This document shows positions 32,243-41,664 of a stretch of DNA of 64,000 bases, in pieces. Position 1 is the first letter of the stretch. Each line of letters opens with the position of its first letter. Source of the DNA: an uncultured Bacteroidota bacterium (GTDB lineage: Bacteria; Bacteroidota; Bacteroidia; Chitinophagales; Chitinophagaceae); the NCBI GenBank assembly GCA_903877645.1, contig CAIRES010000051.1, positions 46,001-110,000 of the forward strand, given 5' to 3'. The position numbers and the translations under genes were made by a program. The notes below the pieces were generated by a model. That model was not told where the DNA came from. It made no database searches and saw only the letters and a list, made by a program, of their open reading frames with translations.

Positions 32243-33160
32243 ATGAGCAGGGTGATACGAATAGGTACCCGTGAAAGTCAACTGGCAGTATGGCAAGCCA
32301 ATACCGTGAGGGGACTACTGGCAGATAGCGGCTATACAGCAGATCTGGTATACATAAAAAGCGATGGCGATACCGACCTAAAGACCCCGCTGTATGAGAT
32401 AGGGGTGCAAGGTATTTTTACCAAAGCGTTAGATATAGCCTTACTGAATGGTGAAATAGACATTGCGGTACACTCGATGAAAGATGTACCTACCATTATG
32501 GCCAAAGGCATAGTGCAGGCGGCTGTATTGCCAAGAGCATCTTACAAAGATATACTGGTACCCAGGAGCGGAACGACATTTGGGCATACCGATGCCCCGG
32601 CGCTGATAGCTACCAGCAGCATACGCCGCAGGGCGCAATGGCTGAATAAATACCCGAATGATAGTATAGAGAACCTGAGGGGAAATGTAAATACCCGGCT
32701 GCGGAAGGTAGAAGAAAGCAACTGGGATGGGGCGATATTTGCCGCGGCAGGGCTGGAGCGGATCAACCTGAGACCCGATAATGCAGTAGAACTGGACTGG
32801 ATGCTACCTGCGCCAGCGCAGGGGGCGATAGTAGTGGTGTGTGGAGCGGAAGATGAATACAACCTGGAGGCATGTTCCAATTTTCATGATCCGGACACAT
32901 CATTATGTGCCGGGATAGAGCGTGATTTTTTGAGGGCATTGCTGGGTGGGTGTTCTACACCTATAAGTGCATTAGCCGCTATTGCAGACGGATATGTGAC
33001 CATAGAAGGCAACATACTGAGCAAGGACGGCAGGCAAAAAAAAGAAATAATAAAGAAGGTGGCAGTAAGTGAAGCGGTGCATATAGGCAGGCAAGCAGCA
33101 GAAGAATTATTACAGAACGGGGGGCAGGAAATACTTGATACCATACGCCATGAGCCATAA
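32243..33160 (+). CDS. hemC: Hydroxymethylbilane synthase
   Basis: Polymerises four porphobilinogen into hydroxymethylbilane. The 305-residue product begins with RIGTRESQLAVWQA, has the Asp-rich active-site IDIAVHSMKDVPT and AAGLERI, and the dipyrromethane cofactor Cys in LLGGCSTPISALAA. Near-contiguous with hemA and overlapping hemD by 11 nt. Confidence 0.97.
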   Translation: MSRVIRIGTRESQLAVWQANTVRGLLADSGYTADLVYIKSDGDTDLKTPLYEIGVQGIFTKALDIALLNGEIDIAVHSMKDVPTIMAKGIVQAAVLPRASYKDILVPRSGTTFGHTDAPALIATSSIRRRAQWLNKYPNDSIENLRGNVNTRLRKVEESNWDGAIFAAAGLERINLRPDNAVELDWMLPAPAQGAIVVVCGAEDEYNLEACSNFHDPDTSLCAGIERDFLRALLGGCSTPISALAAIADGYVTIEGNILSKDGRQKKEIIKKVAVSEAVHIGRQAAEELLQNGGQEILDTIRHEP

Positions 33161-33869
33161 AATAAGCATACTGAGTACGATGCCTATAGCGCAGTCTTTG
33201 ATAGACGGCGCGGCGGAACAGGGGGCTCTGGTGGATGCGCTATCCTTTATAAAGGTAAGCGCAGTGACCGGCGAGAAAATTGAGAATGAGATCGTAGACC
33301 TGTGTCACCTGCATGTAACGGTGGTATTCACCAGCGCAAATGCAGTAAAGGCGGTAGATGATATAGTGCTGCATGCAGATCCGGAATGGGAGATATACTG
33401 TATAGGCAATGGCACGCTGGATGCGGTAAAGAGATGCTTTCGCAGCTCTGTGGTAAGGGGGACGGCTAAGGATGCGGCCTCGCTGGCTGCTTTGATCATT
33501 GATCATGGCGCGGATGAAGTAGTTCTTTTTTGCGGGGATAAGCGTTTGGATACTTTGCCGGTGGCGTTGCGTGAGGAAGATATACCTGTGTATGAAGTTG
33601 TTGTTTATACCACTACGGGGATATCACAGAAATTAAAGCGGGCGTATGACGGGATATTGTTCTTCAGTCCGAGTGCGGTGAGCAGCTTTTTTAGCGCGAA
33701 TAAGGTGAGTGAGACTACAGTGTTCTTTGCCATAGGTACTACTACTGCCGATGCTATAAAGAAACATACTCGCAATAAAGTGATCGTGAGCGAGACTGCC
33801 AGCAAAGAAACCGTGCTGAACTATGCAGTGCAATATTTTCAAAAACAGGCACAGCCTGATAACCTATAA
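33150..33869 (+). CDS. hemD: Uroporphyrinogen-III synthase
   Basis: Closes hydroxymethylbilane with inversion of ring D. HemD is poorly conserved, but the 239-residue two-lobed pattern is visible: VVFTSANAVKAV (lobe 1), IYCIGNGTLDAV, EVVLFCGDKRLDTLP, VYEVVVYTT, GILFFSPSAVSSFF and VFFAIGTTTADAI. The ATG at 33150 (MSHKISILSTMPIAQ) is preferred to a TTG 15 nt upstream. Position between hemC and hemE confirms the call. Confidence 0.92.
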   Translation: MSHKISILSTMPIAQSLIDGAAEQGALVDALSFIKVSAVTGEKIENEIVDLCHLHVTVVFTSANAVKAVDDIVLHADPEWEIYCIGNGTLDAVKRCFRSSVVRGTAKDAASLAALIIDHGADEVVLFCGDKRLDTLPVALREEDIPVYEVVVYTTTGISQKLKRAYDGILFFSPSAVSSFFSANKVSETTVFFAIGTTTADAIKKHTRNKVIVSETASKETVLNYAVQYFQKQAQPDNL

Positions 33870-33872
33870 TTG

Positions 33873-34904
33873 ATGAGCGAATTAAAGAACGACCTGTTAC
33901 TAAGAGCATTGAAAGGAGAAACACTGTCGCGCCCGCCGGTATGGATGATGCGACAGGCAGGCAGGTACCTGCCTGATTATATAAAGCTGCGCCAGAAGTA
34001 TGATTTCTTTACCCGTGTGCAAACACCGGAACTTGCTTGCGAAATAACATTGCAGCCGGTGGACCAGGTAGGCGTGGATGCGGCCATCATTTTCTCTGAT
34101 ATACTGGTGATACCACAGGCCATGGGCATGGAAGTGCTGATGGAAGAAGGCAAAGGCCCGTTGCTGCCCAATGTAGTGAAGACGGCTGCTGATATTGACG
34201 CACTGCAAACAGATGCCGTAGAAGAAAGGCTGGCCTATGTGATGAACGCATTGGCCCTGACCAAGAAAGAGCTGAATGGCCGTGTGCCACTGATTGGCTT
34301 TGCTGGAGCCCCATGGACGTTGCTTTGCTATATGATAGAAGGTAAGGGCAGCAAAACGTTTGATAAAGCCAAACAATTCTGCTTTACGCAACCTGAGCTG
34401 GCGTACAGGCTGCTGCAAAAGATAACTGATGTAACGATCGTATATCTAAAGGCACAGGCAAAAGCAGGCGCCAATATGGTGCAGGTATTTGATAGCTGGA
34501 GCGGCATGCTGAGCCCTGCGGATTTTAAGATATATGCGCAGCCTTACCTGGTGCAGATAGCGGATGCCGTGAGCCCGGATGTGCCGGTAACGCTTTTCCC
34601 TAAGGGAAGCTGGTATGCACTTGGTGATTTGAGTAAGACCAGCGCCGCAGGCCTGGGCCTGGACTGGAGTGTGACACCACAACTGGCCCGCACAATGACC
34701 AATAACAGCATCACACTGCAAGGTAATTTTGACCCGTCGAAATTACTGGCACCAATACCGCAGATAAAGAAAGAAGTAAATGAGATGATAGACGCATTTG
34801 GCACTACTAGATATATCGCTAACCTGGGGCATGGCATACTGCCGAATGTGCCGGTGGACCATGCAAGGGCATTTGTGGACGCCGTGAAGGAATACGGGAG
34901 TTAA
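33873..34904 (+). CDS. hemE: Uroporphyrinogen decarboxylase
   Basis: Removes four acetate carboxyls to give coproporphyrinogen III. The 343-residue protein has the family signatures [16 protein letters not shown] near the N-terminus and [16 protein letters not shown] in the middle, with the catalytic Asp in [16 protein letters not shown], and ends with [20 protein letters not shown]. The ATG follows a TTG 3 nt upstream, and starts 3 nt after the hemD stop. Confidence 0.97.
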   Translation: MSELKNDLLLRALKGETLSRPPVWMMRQAGRYLPDYIKLRQKYDFFTRVQTPELACEITLQPVDQVGVDAAIIFSDILVIPQAMGMEVLMEEGKGPLLPNVVKTAADIDALQTDAVEERLAYVMNALALTKKELNGRVPLIGFAGAPWTLLCYMIEGKGSKTFDKAKQFCFTQPELAYRLLQKITDVTIVYLKAQAKAGANMVQVFDSWSGMLSPADFKIYAQPYLVQIADAVSPDVPVTLFPKGSWYALGDLSKTSAAGLGLDWSVTPQLARTMTNNSITLQGNFDPSKLLAPIPQIKKEVNEMIDAFGTTRYIANLGHGILPNVPVDHARAFVDAVKEYGS

Positions 34905-34994
34905 ATTCCAAATCCTAATGTCCAAATCCCAAGAACCAGGTAGACGTTGGTAGTGATAAATCAAGGATCAAAAGTGAAAACATAAAAGTGTGCT

Positions 34995-35903
34995 ATGAAT
35001 TTTAAAGAACAATTTGCCGATTACATACATAGCCTGCAGGATACGATCTGTGCAGGACTGGAGGGTGTGGATGGCAAGGCGAAGTTCATAGAAGATAAAT
35101 GGGAGCGGCCTGAGGGCGGTGGAGGAAAGACGCGCGTAATAGCCGGAGGAAATGTTTTTGAGAAGGGTGGGGTGAATACGTCCATAGTACATGGGCCACT
35201 TCCTGAAGCGATGCAGCAGTCGTTTAAAGTACCGGAGAGTAATTTTTATGCTTGTGGCCTGTCGCTGGTAATACACCCTGTGAACCCGTTTGTGCCTACG
35301 GTGCATGCCAACTGGCGCTACTTTGAGCTATATGACAAAGCAGGGGAACGGCTGGATAGCTGGTTTGGCGGCGGCAGCGACCTGACACCTAATTATATTT
35401 TTGAGGAGGACGCACGGCATTTTCACAATACCCTAAAAAATGCAATGGACCCCTTTGGGGTTGAGTTGTACCCTGAGTATAAGAAGCACTGTGATGAATA
35501 CTTTGTAAATAAGCACAGGGCTGACGAGATGAGGGGTATAGGGGGTGTGTTTTATGACTACCTGCGGCCGAAGGATAGCGAGGATGAGCAGCGGTTGTTT
35601 GCTTTTCAGCAGGCGAATGGGAATGCGTTTCTTGATGCTTATTTACCGATAGTAGAAAAGAGAAAGGATGTACCATATACTGAGAAAGAAGTAGAGTGGC
35701 AGGAAATACGCAGGGGCAGGTATGTGGAGTTCAACCTGGTGCATGACAGGGGTACATTGTTTGGATTAAAGACCAATGGCCGTACCGAGAGCATATTGAT
35801 GAGCCTGCCGCCGAGGGCGAGGTGGTATTATAACTACCAGCCTGCGGAGGGAAGCAAGGAGGCGGAGATGGTGAAGTATTTGAAGCCGAGGGAGTGGGTG
35901 TGA
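34995..35903 (+). CDS. hemF: Oxygen-dependent coproporphyrinogen III oxidase
   Basis: Oxidatively decarboxylates two propionates to give protoporphyrinogen IX, using O2. The 302 residues match HemF: AGGNVFEKGGVNTSIVHG, HPVNPFVPTVHANWRYFE, DSWFGGGSDLTPNYIFEED (family signature) and the C-terminal GLKTNGRTESILMSLPPRARW. Use of the aerobic form implies an oxic lifestyle. Preceded by a 90-nt gap and followed by the transposase insertion. Confidence 0.97.
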   Translation: MNFKEQFADYIHSLQDTICAGLEGVDGKAKFIEDKWERPEGGGGKTRVIAGGNVFEKGGVNTSIVHGPLPEAMQQSFKVPESNFYACGLSLVIHPVNPFVPTVHANWRYFELYDKAGERLDSWFGGGSDLTPNYIFEEDARHFHNTLKNAMDPFGVELYPEYKKHCDEYFVNKHRADEMRGIGGVFYDYLRPKDSEDEQRLFAFQQANGNAFLDAYLPIVEKRKDVPYTEKEVEWQEIRRGRYVEFNLVHDRGTLFGLKTNGRTESILMSLPPRARWYYNYQPAEGSKEAEMVKYLKPREWV

Positions 35904-35916
35904 TAATGCTGCGCAT

Positions 35917-35949
35917 AGGTATGCCACACTTCTAAAGTGCGGCACACCT
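35917..35949. repeat. REP palindrome left of the RAYT gene
   Basis: AGGTATGCCACACTT-CTA-AAGTGCGGCACACCT, 15-nt arms with two mismatches. It is the partner of the perfect palindrome at 36588-36620; together they bracket the transposase gene. Confidence 0.8.
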
Positions 35950-35971
35950 GCTTACATTACTTGGACTTTTT

Positions 35972-35979
35972 TAATTTTG
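35972..35979 (+). promoter_or_regulatory. -7 promoter element of the RAYT gene
   Basis: TAATTTTG, perfect TAnnTTTG, 4 nt before the ATG; the same spacing as four other genes here. Confidence 0.45.
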
Positions 35980-35983
35980 ACCA

Positions 35984-36577
35984 ATGGATTTTTTTGCAGG
36001 AAATATTTATCATATTTACAATCGCGGTAACGATAAACAAACTATCTTTTTTAAAGAAGATAACTATATCTATTTCTTAGCAAAGGTTAGGAAGTATATT
36101 ATTCCTCATTGTGATATACTTGCTTATGTTTTAATGCCCAATCATTTTCATTTTTTGATACACGCTGATGAACGAACAGAGAGGAGTTTAGCAGAATTGC
36201 AAATACCTAGAAATGTTTTAAGTGAGGGCATGCGTTTATTATTAAGTGCTTATACTAAAGGCATCAATAAACAAGAAAACCGGACTGGAAATTTAATTCA
36301 ACAAAATACAAAATCAAAGTGTGTTTCTGATGCTACGAAATTGAATGAAGAGGGATATGCGACCACCTGCTTTTATTATATTCATCAGAATCCTGTGAAG
36401 GCCGGGCTGGTAAATAGAATGGAGGAATGGCATTATTCATCGTATAGAGACTATGCGGGATTAAGGAATGGCACTTTGTGTAATAAGGAGTTGGGGCAGC
36501 AAATGATGGGTATGCCTTTATTAGATATTGACTATAACAAGATTATCTTACCGGATGCGTTAAGTAATATTTGGTAA
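35984..36577 (+). CDS. REP-associated tyrosine transposase (RAYT, Y1 family)
   Basis: The 197-residue protein has the Y1/HUH nuclease features: NIYHIYNRGN at the start, the metal-binding HFHFLIH at 54-60 (HxH), and a candidate catalytic Tyr90 in LLLSAYTKGINKQ, then GNLIQQNTKSK and YYIHQNPVKAGLV. RAYTs are domesticated IS200/IS605-like transposases that mobilise or maintain REP palindromes. It stands between hemF and hemB, is A+T-rich and is flanked by two REP palindromes. No transposon ends beyond those palindromes are seen. Confidence 0.88.
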   Translation: MDFFAGNIYHIYNRGNDKQTIFFKEDNYIYFLAKVRKYIIPHCDILAYVLMPNHFHFLIHADERTERSLAELQIPRNVLSEGMRLLLSAYTKGINKQENRTGNLIQQNTKSKCVSDATKLNEEGYATTCFYYIHQNPVKAGLVNRMEEWHYSSYRDYAGLRNGTLCNKELGQQMMGMPLLDIDYNKIILPDALSNIW

Positions 36578-36587
36578 GTGGGAGCTA

Positions 36588-36620
36588 AGGTGTGCCACAC
36601 TTTAGAAGTGTGGCACACCT
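36588..36620. repeat. Perfect REP palindrome right of the RAYT gene
   Basis: AGGTGTGCCACACTT-TAG-AAGTGTGGCACACCT, perfect 15-bp arms around TAG. It begins 11 nt after the RAYT stop and lies 24 nt before the hemB ATG, so it could also act as an RNA hairpin in the operon message. Confidence 0.88.
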
Positions 36621-36643
36621 ACAACTACAAAGAACTAAAGACT

Positions 36644-37621
36644 ATGAAACTGATCAGAAGAAACAGGATACTGAGGCAATCGCCGGCGATAAGGGCTATG
36701 GTGGCAGAGACTATATTGAGTCCTGCGGATTTTATCGCGCCTTTGTTCATTACGGAGGGTAGTGGTGTAAAGGAAGAAATATCTTCCATGCAGGGGTATT
36801 TCCGCATGAGCCTGGACTATACAGTGAATGAGGTGAAGGAACTATATAGCCTGGGTATCAGGAGTGTGCTGCTGTTCATTAGGTGCAAAGATGAACTGAA
36901 GGATAATAAGGGCACAGAGGCACTGAACCCGGATGGGTTGATGCAGCGTGCTATTAAGGCGATAAAAAATGCCTGCCCGGATATTATTGTGATGACCGAT
37001 GTGGCGCTGGACCCCTTCTCGATATACGGGCATGACGGTATAGTGGAGGGTAATGAAATAGCCAATGACGCTACTGTGGATGTGCTGGCGCGCATGAGCG
37101 TGAGCCATGCGCAGGCAGGTGCGGATATTGTGGCACCCAGCGATATGATGGATGGGCGAATCATTGCGATACGTGAAGCGCTAGAAGAAAGTGCTTTTAC
37201 CAAAACAGGTATTATGGCGTATAGCGCTAAGTATGCCTCGTGCTTTTACGGGCCTTTCAGGGATGCGCTGGACAGCGCACCTGGCTTTGGCGATAAGAAG
37301 ACTTACCAGATGGACTATGCCAACCGCCGCGAGGCAATAAAGGAAGTGCTGATGGATGTGGAGGAGGGGGCCGATATAGTGATGGTGAAACCGGCAATGG
37401 CTTACCTCGACATCATTCGTGAGGTAAGGGATAATGTGGATGTGCCTGTAAGCGCCTACCATGTAAGTGGTGAATATGCCATGATCAAGGCGGCGGCGAA
37501 AATGGGCTGGCTGGATGAGAACAAAGCGATCATGGAATCGCTGACGAGCATCAAGCGTGCAGGGGCGGATCTGATAGCTACTTATTTTGCGAAAGACGCG
37601 GCTAAACTGATTGCTGAATAA
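36644..37621 (+). CDS. hemB: Porphobilinogen synthase
   Basis: Condenses two 5-aminolevulinate molecules into porphobilinogen. In the 325-residue protein the two active-site lysines lie in MAYSAKYASCFYGPFRDA and VMVKPAMAYLD. The metal-site region reads TDVALDPFSIYGHDG, the Asp/Ala type, which lacks the three Cys of zinc-dependent enzymes and is usually Mg2+-dependent. I start at the ATG at 36644; the longer frame runs into the REP palindrome. Part of the hem operon but separated from hemF by the RAYT insertion. Confidence 0.96.
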   Translation: MKLIRRNRILRQSPAIRAMVAETILSPADFIAPLFITEGSGVKEEISSMQGYFRMSLDYTVNEVKELYSLGIRSVLLFIRCKDELKDNKGTEALNPDGLMQRAIKAIKNACPDIIVMTDVALDPFSIYGHDGIVEGNEIANDATVDVLARMSVSHAQAGADIVAPSDMMDGRIIAIREALEESAFTKTGIMAYSAKYASCFYGPFRDALDSAPGFGDKKTYQMDYANRREAIKEVLMDVEEGADIVMVKPAMAYLDIIREVRDNVDVPVSAYHVSGEYAMIKAAAKMGWLDENKAIMESLTSIKRAGADLIATYFAKDAAKLIAE

Positions 37622-37671
37622 CTCAATCGAGTGATTTGATTTGAAACTTCTTTTACCAGAAAATATTTTGA

Positions 37672-38955
37672 ATGACTACCAATAAAAGCAAAGAACTATT
37701 TGAACGCGCGCAGCGCAGTATACCGGGTGGGGTTAATTCACCGGTGCGGGCATTCAGGAGTGTTGGCGGTACGCCATTGTTCATGGAGCGCGCAAAGGGT
37801 GCGTATATGTATGACGCTGATGGCAACCAATATATAGACTACATCAACTCATGGGGGCCTATGATACTGGGACACGCTTATGAGCCTGTGGTAAAAGCTA
37901 TACAGGCGAAGGCTATGTTGTCCACCTCATTTGGCGCGCCTACGGAGCTGGAGATAGAAATGGCGGAGCTTATTAAGAGCATGGCACCTAATGTGGATAT
38001 GGTGCGCATGGTGAGCAGCGGTACAGAGGCTTGTATGAGTGCATTACGATTAGCGCGAGGATATACAGGCCGCAATAAGTTCATCAAATTTGAAGGTTGT
38101 TACCATGGCCATGCCGATGCTTTTCTGGTAAAGGCAGGTAGTGGTGTGGCGACCTTCAACATACAGACGGTGCCGGGTGTGACGGCCGGCGTGTCTATGG
38201 ATACGCTTACGGCACCTTATAATGACCTGGCCTCTGTAGAAAAATTAGTGACTGAAAACAAAGGGGAGATAGCAGCGATCATCATAGAGCCGGTGGCGGG
38301 CAATATGGGTTGCATCATACCGCAAGCAGGATACCTGGAAGGGCTTCGTGCCATTTGTGACCGCGAGGGGATCGTGTTTATTTTTGATGAAGTGATGACG
38401 GGTTTCAGGCTGGCTGCTGGTGGCGCGCAGGAGCGCCTGGGTATCAATGCCGACCTCGTGACTTATGGCAAAGTGATAGGTGGCGGATTACCGGTAGGCG
38501 CTTTTGGCGGGAAAAAGGAGATCATGCAGCACATTTCGCCGCTGGGTAATGTTTACCAGGCCGGTACATTAAGCGGTAACCCGATAGCGATGATAGCCGG
38601 GTATACTATGCTGAAAACGCTGAAAGACAATCCGGGTATCTATAAAGAGCTGGATGATAAAACGGAGACTCTGCACAAAGGATTAAAAGGTGTACTAAGC
38701 AGTGGAGATGTGCCTCATGTGATCAACAGGTTAGGGTCTATGATCAGCGTGCATTTCAGTGACAAACCGGTTACAGATTTCGCCGCTGCCGCAGCGGCTG
38801 ATAATGCAAGGTTCAACAGGTTTTTTCACTCTATGCTGGATCAGGGTGTTTATCTGCCGCCATCGGCGTATGAAACATGGTTCATCAGTACTGCGCTTTC
38901 GGCAAGTGACATAGAGCAGACGGTAGCTGCAGCGGAAAAGGCATTACGAGCTTAG
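37672..38955 (+). CDS. hemL: Glutamate-1-semialdehyde 2,1-aminomutase
   Basis: Isomerises the HemA product to 5-aminolevulinate with pyridoxal phosphate. The 427-residue class III aminotransferase fold has the PLP lysine K267 in [18 protein letters not shown], the FDEVMTGFR Asp region, and the family start [17 protein letters not shown]. Last gene of the haem operon, 50 nt after hemB, ending 7 nt from a convergent gene. Confidence 0.97.
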   Translation: MTTNKSKELFERAQRSIPGGVNSPVRAFRSVGGTPLFMERAKGAYMYDADGNQYIDYINSWGPMILGHAYEPVVKAIQAKAMLSTSFGAPTELEIEMAELIKSMAPNVDMVRMVSSGTEACMSALRLARGYTGRNKFIKFEGCYHGHADAFLVKAGSGVATFNIQTVPGVTAGVSMDTLTAPYNDLASVEKLVTENKGEIAAIIIEPVAGNMGCIIPQAGYLEGLRAICDREGIVFIFDEVMTGFRLAAGGAQERLGINADLVTYGKVIGGGLPVGAFGGKKEIMQHISPLGNVYQAGTLSGNPIAMIAGYTMLKTLKDNPGIYKELDDKTETLHKGLKGVLSSGDVPHVINRLGSMISVHFSDKPVTDFAAAAAADNARFNRFFHSMLDQGVYLPPSAYETWFISTALSASDIEQTVAAAEKALRA

Positions 38956-38962
38956 AAAGATA

Positions 38963-40117
38963 TTAAGGAGCAGGTGTTCTAAGTACGTCCTGCAGCCTTT
39001 CTTCAAGAAGATTGCCACGAAGGTTTTCTCCTATGATCTTGCCATCGGGCCCTACCAGGAAATTGGCTGGGATGGACTGTATGCCATATGCCGCAGCCGC
39101 AGGGGAAGACCATCCTTTAAGGTCGCTGACTTGCGTCCATGCAAGGTGATCGTCAACTATAGCCTTCTGCCATTTATCTTTCTCATTATCCAGCGATACA
39201 CCGAGGATTGCAAAGTTTTTATTTTTAAAGCGCTCGTATGCGGCAACAACATTAGGATTCTCGCCACGGCACGGGCCACACCAAGAGGCCCAGAAATCGA
39301 CCAATACATACTTGCCTTTCATTGACGAGAGGGTAATGATATTGCCATTGGCATCGGGCAGGCTGATCTCAGGAGCTGGCGTACCTTCTAAAGGCGTTTG
39401 TGCCTTATGTGCCTGTTGCCTTTGCTGTATTGCAGCCATGGCATTAGCATAGTATTCTGTAAAGTCTTTAGACATTTTGGTACCAGGGAACCTGCGAACG
39501 AGGCTCTGTGATAACGCCTGCAGGTAATAGTGTTCTGTATTAGGATTAAGTATGCGTGCTGCGAAAATGGCATTTGGCTCAAAACGGGTAGTATCGGCAT
39601 AGCGCTCTACAAACTGGGTGAAGTGTAGCTTCATATCCAGGAAGTCGTTTTTGGCAACGGTGAGCATGGAGTCATTGCCTTTAGCGCGCAGCGTGTCCAG
39701 TACCACACTCATGTCCTTAAAATTGGCAAGGTGTACACGTATGGCCACAACAAAATTTTTCAGGTCTTGTGACGGGATAGAACCGGATACGGTATAACTC
39801 TCGAGGTGTGCCCAGTCGGCATCTATCTTAATATTGGTATTATCTACAGAGAGGAGGATGTATTTATTGTGTGCAAAGTGGAGGCGGTATAAGCCAGGCT
39901 CAGGGGCTATGCCGGATATTTCAAAGTGCCCATCGGGTTTGGACCGTTCGGAGTCAACAATGGTGATCGCATCATTGGCATTCAATTGTTCCAATATAAC
40001 AGTTTGTTCGGGCAGGCCATTGATGTTCCCTATAACGCTGAACCTGCGGCTGTTGCTGCTGCAGGAATAGAGTGCCGATATGGAGATAAATAGAAAGAGT
40101 AAATGTTTTGATCTCAT
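38963..40117 (-). CDS. TlpA-like thioredoxin lipoprotein with DUF4369 domain
   Basis: I start at the ATG at 40117, giving a lipoprotein signal (LLFLFISISALYSC, lipobox). The 384-residue product has an N-terminal DUF4369-like domain (FSVIGNINGLPEQTVILEQL), a helical middle, and a C-terminal AhpC/TSA-thioredoxin domain with WASWCGPCRGENP (redox CxxC) and GVSLDNEKDKW. It would act on periplasmic disulphides from the membrane, perhaps in cytochrome maturation or respiration. Common in Bacteroidota. Alone between convergent hemL and the divergent lipoprotein gene. Confidence 0.88.
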   Translation of the reverse strand: MRSKHLLFLFISISALYSCSSNSRRFSVIGNINGLPEQTVILEQLNANDAITIVDSERSKPDGHFEISGIAPEPGLYRLHFAHNKYILLSVDNTNIKIDADWAHLESYTVSGSIPSQDLKNFVVAIRVHLANFKDMSVVLDTLRAKGNDSMLTVAKNDFLDMKLHFTQFVERYADTTRFEPNAIFAARILNPNTEHYYLQALSQSLVRRFPGTKMSKDFTEYYANAMAAIQQRQQAHKAQTPLEGTPAPEISLPDANGNIITLSSMKGKYVLVDFWASWCGPCRGENPNVVAAYERFKNKNFAILGVSLDNEKDKWQKAIVDDHLAWTQVSDLKGWSSPAAAAYGIQSIPANFLVGPDGKIIGENLRGNLLEERLQDVLRTPAP

Positions 40118-40249
40118 CCAGGGAATTTTTGTTTCAATATGCCGAAGCACCCAAAAATAATAAGTCAAACGTCAAGAAATGCCTAAAATTTAACCTGTAA
40201 GCAAAAAACAGCCATTATTTAATAAAAAATTAAATATAAAATATGGCAT

Positions 40250-40257
40250 TATTTTTG
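40250..40257 (+). promoter_or_regulatory. -7 promoter element of the 158-aa lipoprotein gene
   Basis: TATTTTTG, perfect TAnnTTTG; predicted leader about 39 nt, in an AT-rich divergent intergenic region. Confidence 0.5.
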
Positions 40258-40302
40258 CTTCCGAATAGGGCATACACTATTATATACCATTAAACATACC
40301 TT

Positions 40303-40779
40303 ATGAGACGAACCCGAAACATGCTGCTGATTTCTTTGCTGGCAACTGCCGCTATATATAGCTGTAAAAAGGGTAGTAATGATTATTCGGTCACTGATCA
40401 TACTACAGGTATGGTAAAAATGCGGAGTTGGAGCGGCACGGCTTCCGGTTATGTGAAAACAGACACGGTATTGCTACCAGATACTGCACATGTGGATTGG
40501 GCATCCCTGTTCAATCAAAGTATCACAGATACCTCGTTCTCGGTAGAAAAAATAAACGGATTCCAGGTGAGCGTACTGGCTATGCCGTTCAATTATGTGC
40601 TTACAGATACCGTAAATAAGATCGTAAGGTTTGATACCACTTTAAGTGGATCGGCAACAAGTATCCTTACTTATTACTATGGCCGGGATAGCATGACATA
40701 CGAATTTCACCACATCACCGGATATAGCACACACGCTGCGCAATACTACCAGGTCAATGAATTCCTGCACACCAATTAA
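40303..40779 (+). CDS. Hypothetical lipoprotein (158 aa)
   Basis: The N-terminus MRRTRNMLLISLLATAAIYSC is a lipoprotein signal with the lipobox IYSC, followed by KKGSN, a Lys/Ser-rich linker common in surface lipoproteins. The body is predicted beta-rich (WSGTASGYVKTDTVLL, LTYYYGRDSMTYEFHHI). No known family recognised. Not in an evident operon; a convergent gene starts 13 nt past its stop. Confidence 0.7.
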   Translation: MRRTRNMLLISLLATAAIYSCKKGSNDYSVTDHTTGMVKMRSWSGTASGYVKTDTVLLPDTAHVDWASLFNQSITDTSFSVEKINGFQVSVLAMPFNYVLTDTVNKIVRFDTTLSGSATSILTYYYGRDSMTYEFHHITGYSTHAAQYYQVNEFLHTN

Positions 40780-40791
40780 AGGGGAAACGGT

Positions 40792-41634
40792 CTATTTATC
40801 CTCCGCCAGCCTGAAGCCGAGCGAAGCGGCTTTTGTATCGGGCAGGTATGCGGCGCGCCTGGTGAGTACCAGTTCATCGGGTGTGCTGGTGAACGAGCCA
40901 CCGCGCACCACATGTGCGTTGCCAGAAGACGGGCCTTTGGGATTTTCGGCATCGTGCTTGGAGCCATAAGAGGTAGCATACCAGTCGGCACACCATTCTT
41001 CTACATTGCCGCTCATATCATAGATGCCTATTTCATTAGCTTTTTTGCGGCCTATGGGGTGCACGTGGTCTTTGCCGTTGCGCTCATACCAGGCTACATC
41101 CTGTGGCAGTTTTTTGCCGCTGTATTTTTTGCCGTCTTTTATTTTATCAGGTTTTACACCTTTCTGTGTGATCAGGAATTCGTTGACACCGCCACGGGTG
41201 TCGGTATATGTTTTCACGAGGTCTTCCTTTACGCCGCCACGTGCTGCATATTCCCACTCAGCTTCGGTAGGCAGGCGGTAATGCTTGCCGGTCAAAGCAT
41301 TCAGTTTTTCGATGAAAGAGATAGCATCATTCCAGCTCACATTGTTTACCGGGCATTCATTGCATTGAAAAGTAGACGGGTTGCTACCCATAACGATGGT
41401 CCACTGTTTTTGCGTCACTTCATATTCGCTCAAGGAAAAATCAGCGAGTTTTACGGTATGCGCGGGTTTCCTGTCTGCGGCCTCATCATTACTGCCGAGG
41501 TCGAAGCTGCCACCTTGCACCCTTACCATATAAATATATAGGGAGTCTTTTGTGGTCTTATTGATCTTTCGCTGGGCTACCGCTGTTTGCACAGTAAGCG
41601 CCATCAATAAACAGGATAACAAACGTTTCGTCAT
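40792..41634 (-). CDS. SUMF1/formylglycine-generating enzyme family protein, GldK-like
   Basis: The 280-residue protein starts with a signal peptide (LLSCLLMALTVQTAVAQ) and has the sulfatase-modifying-factor fold: GGSFDLGSND, SEYEVTQKQWTIVMG, PVNNVSWNDAISFIEKLN, YRLPTEAEWEYAARGG, GIYDMSGNVEEWCADWY and VVRGGSF. In this phylum related proteins include the gliding/T9SS component GldK, but gldL/M/N do not adjoin, so it may be a separate periplasmic SUMF1 paralog. The catalytic Cys pair of true formylglycine enzymes is not evident. Confidence 0.83.
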   Translation of the reverse strand: MTKRLLSCLLMALTVQTAVAQRKINKTTKDSLYIYMVRVQGGSFDLGSNDEAADRKPAHTVKLADFSLSEYEVTQKQWTIVMGSNPSTFQCNECPVNNVSWNDAISFIEKLNALTGKHYRLPTEAEWEYAARGGVKEDLVKTYTDTRGGVNEFLITQKGVKPDKIKDGKKYSGKKLPQDVAWYERNGKDHVHPIGRKKANEIGIYDMSGNVEEWCADWYATSYGSKHDAENPKGPSSGNAHVVRGGSFTSTPDELVLTRRAAYLPDTKAASLGFRLAEDK

Positions 41635-41664
41635 AAAGGATATTTACCGGTTATTAAAAATCAG

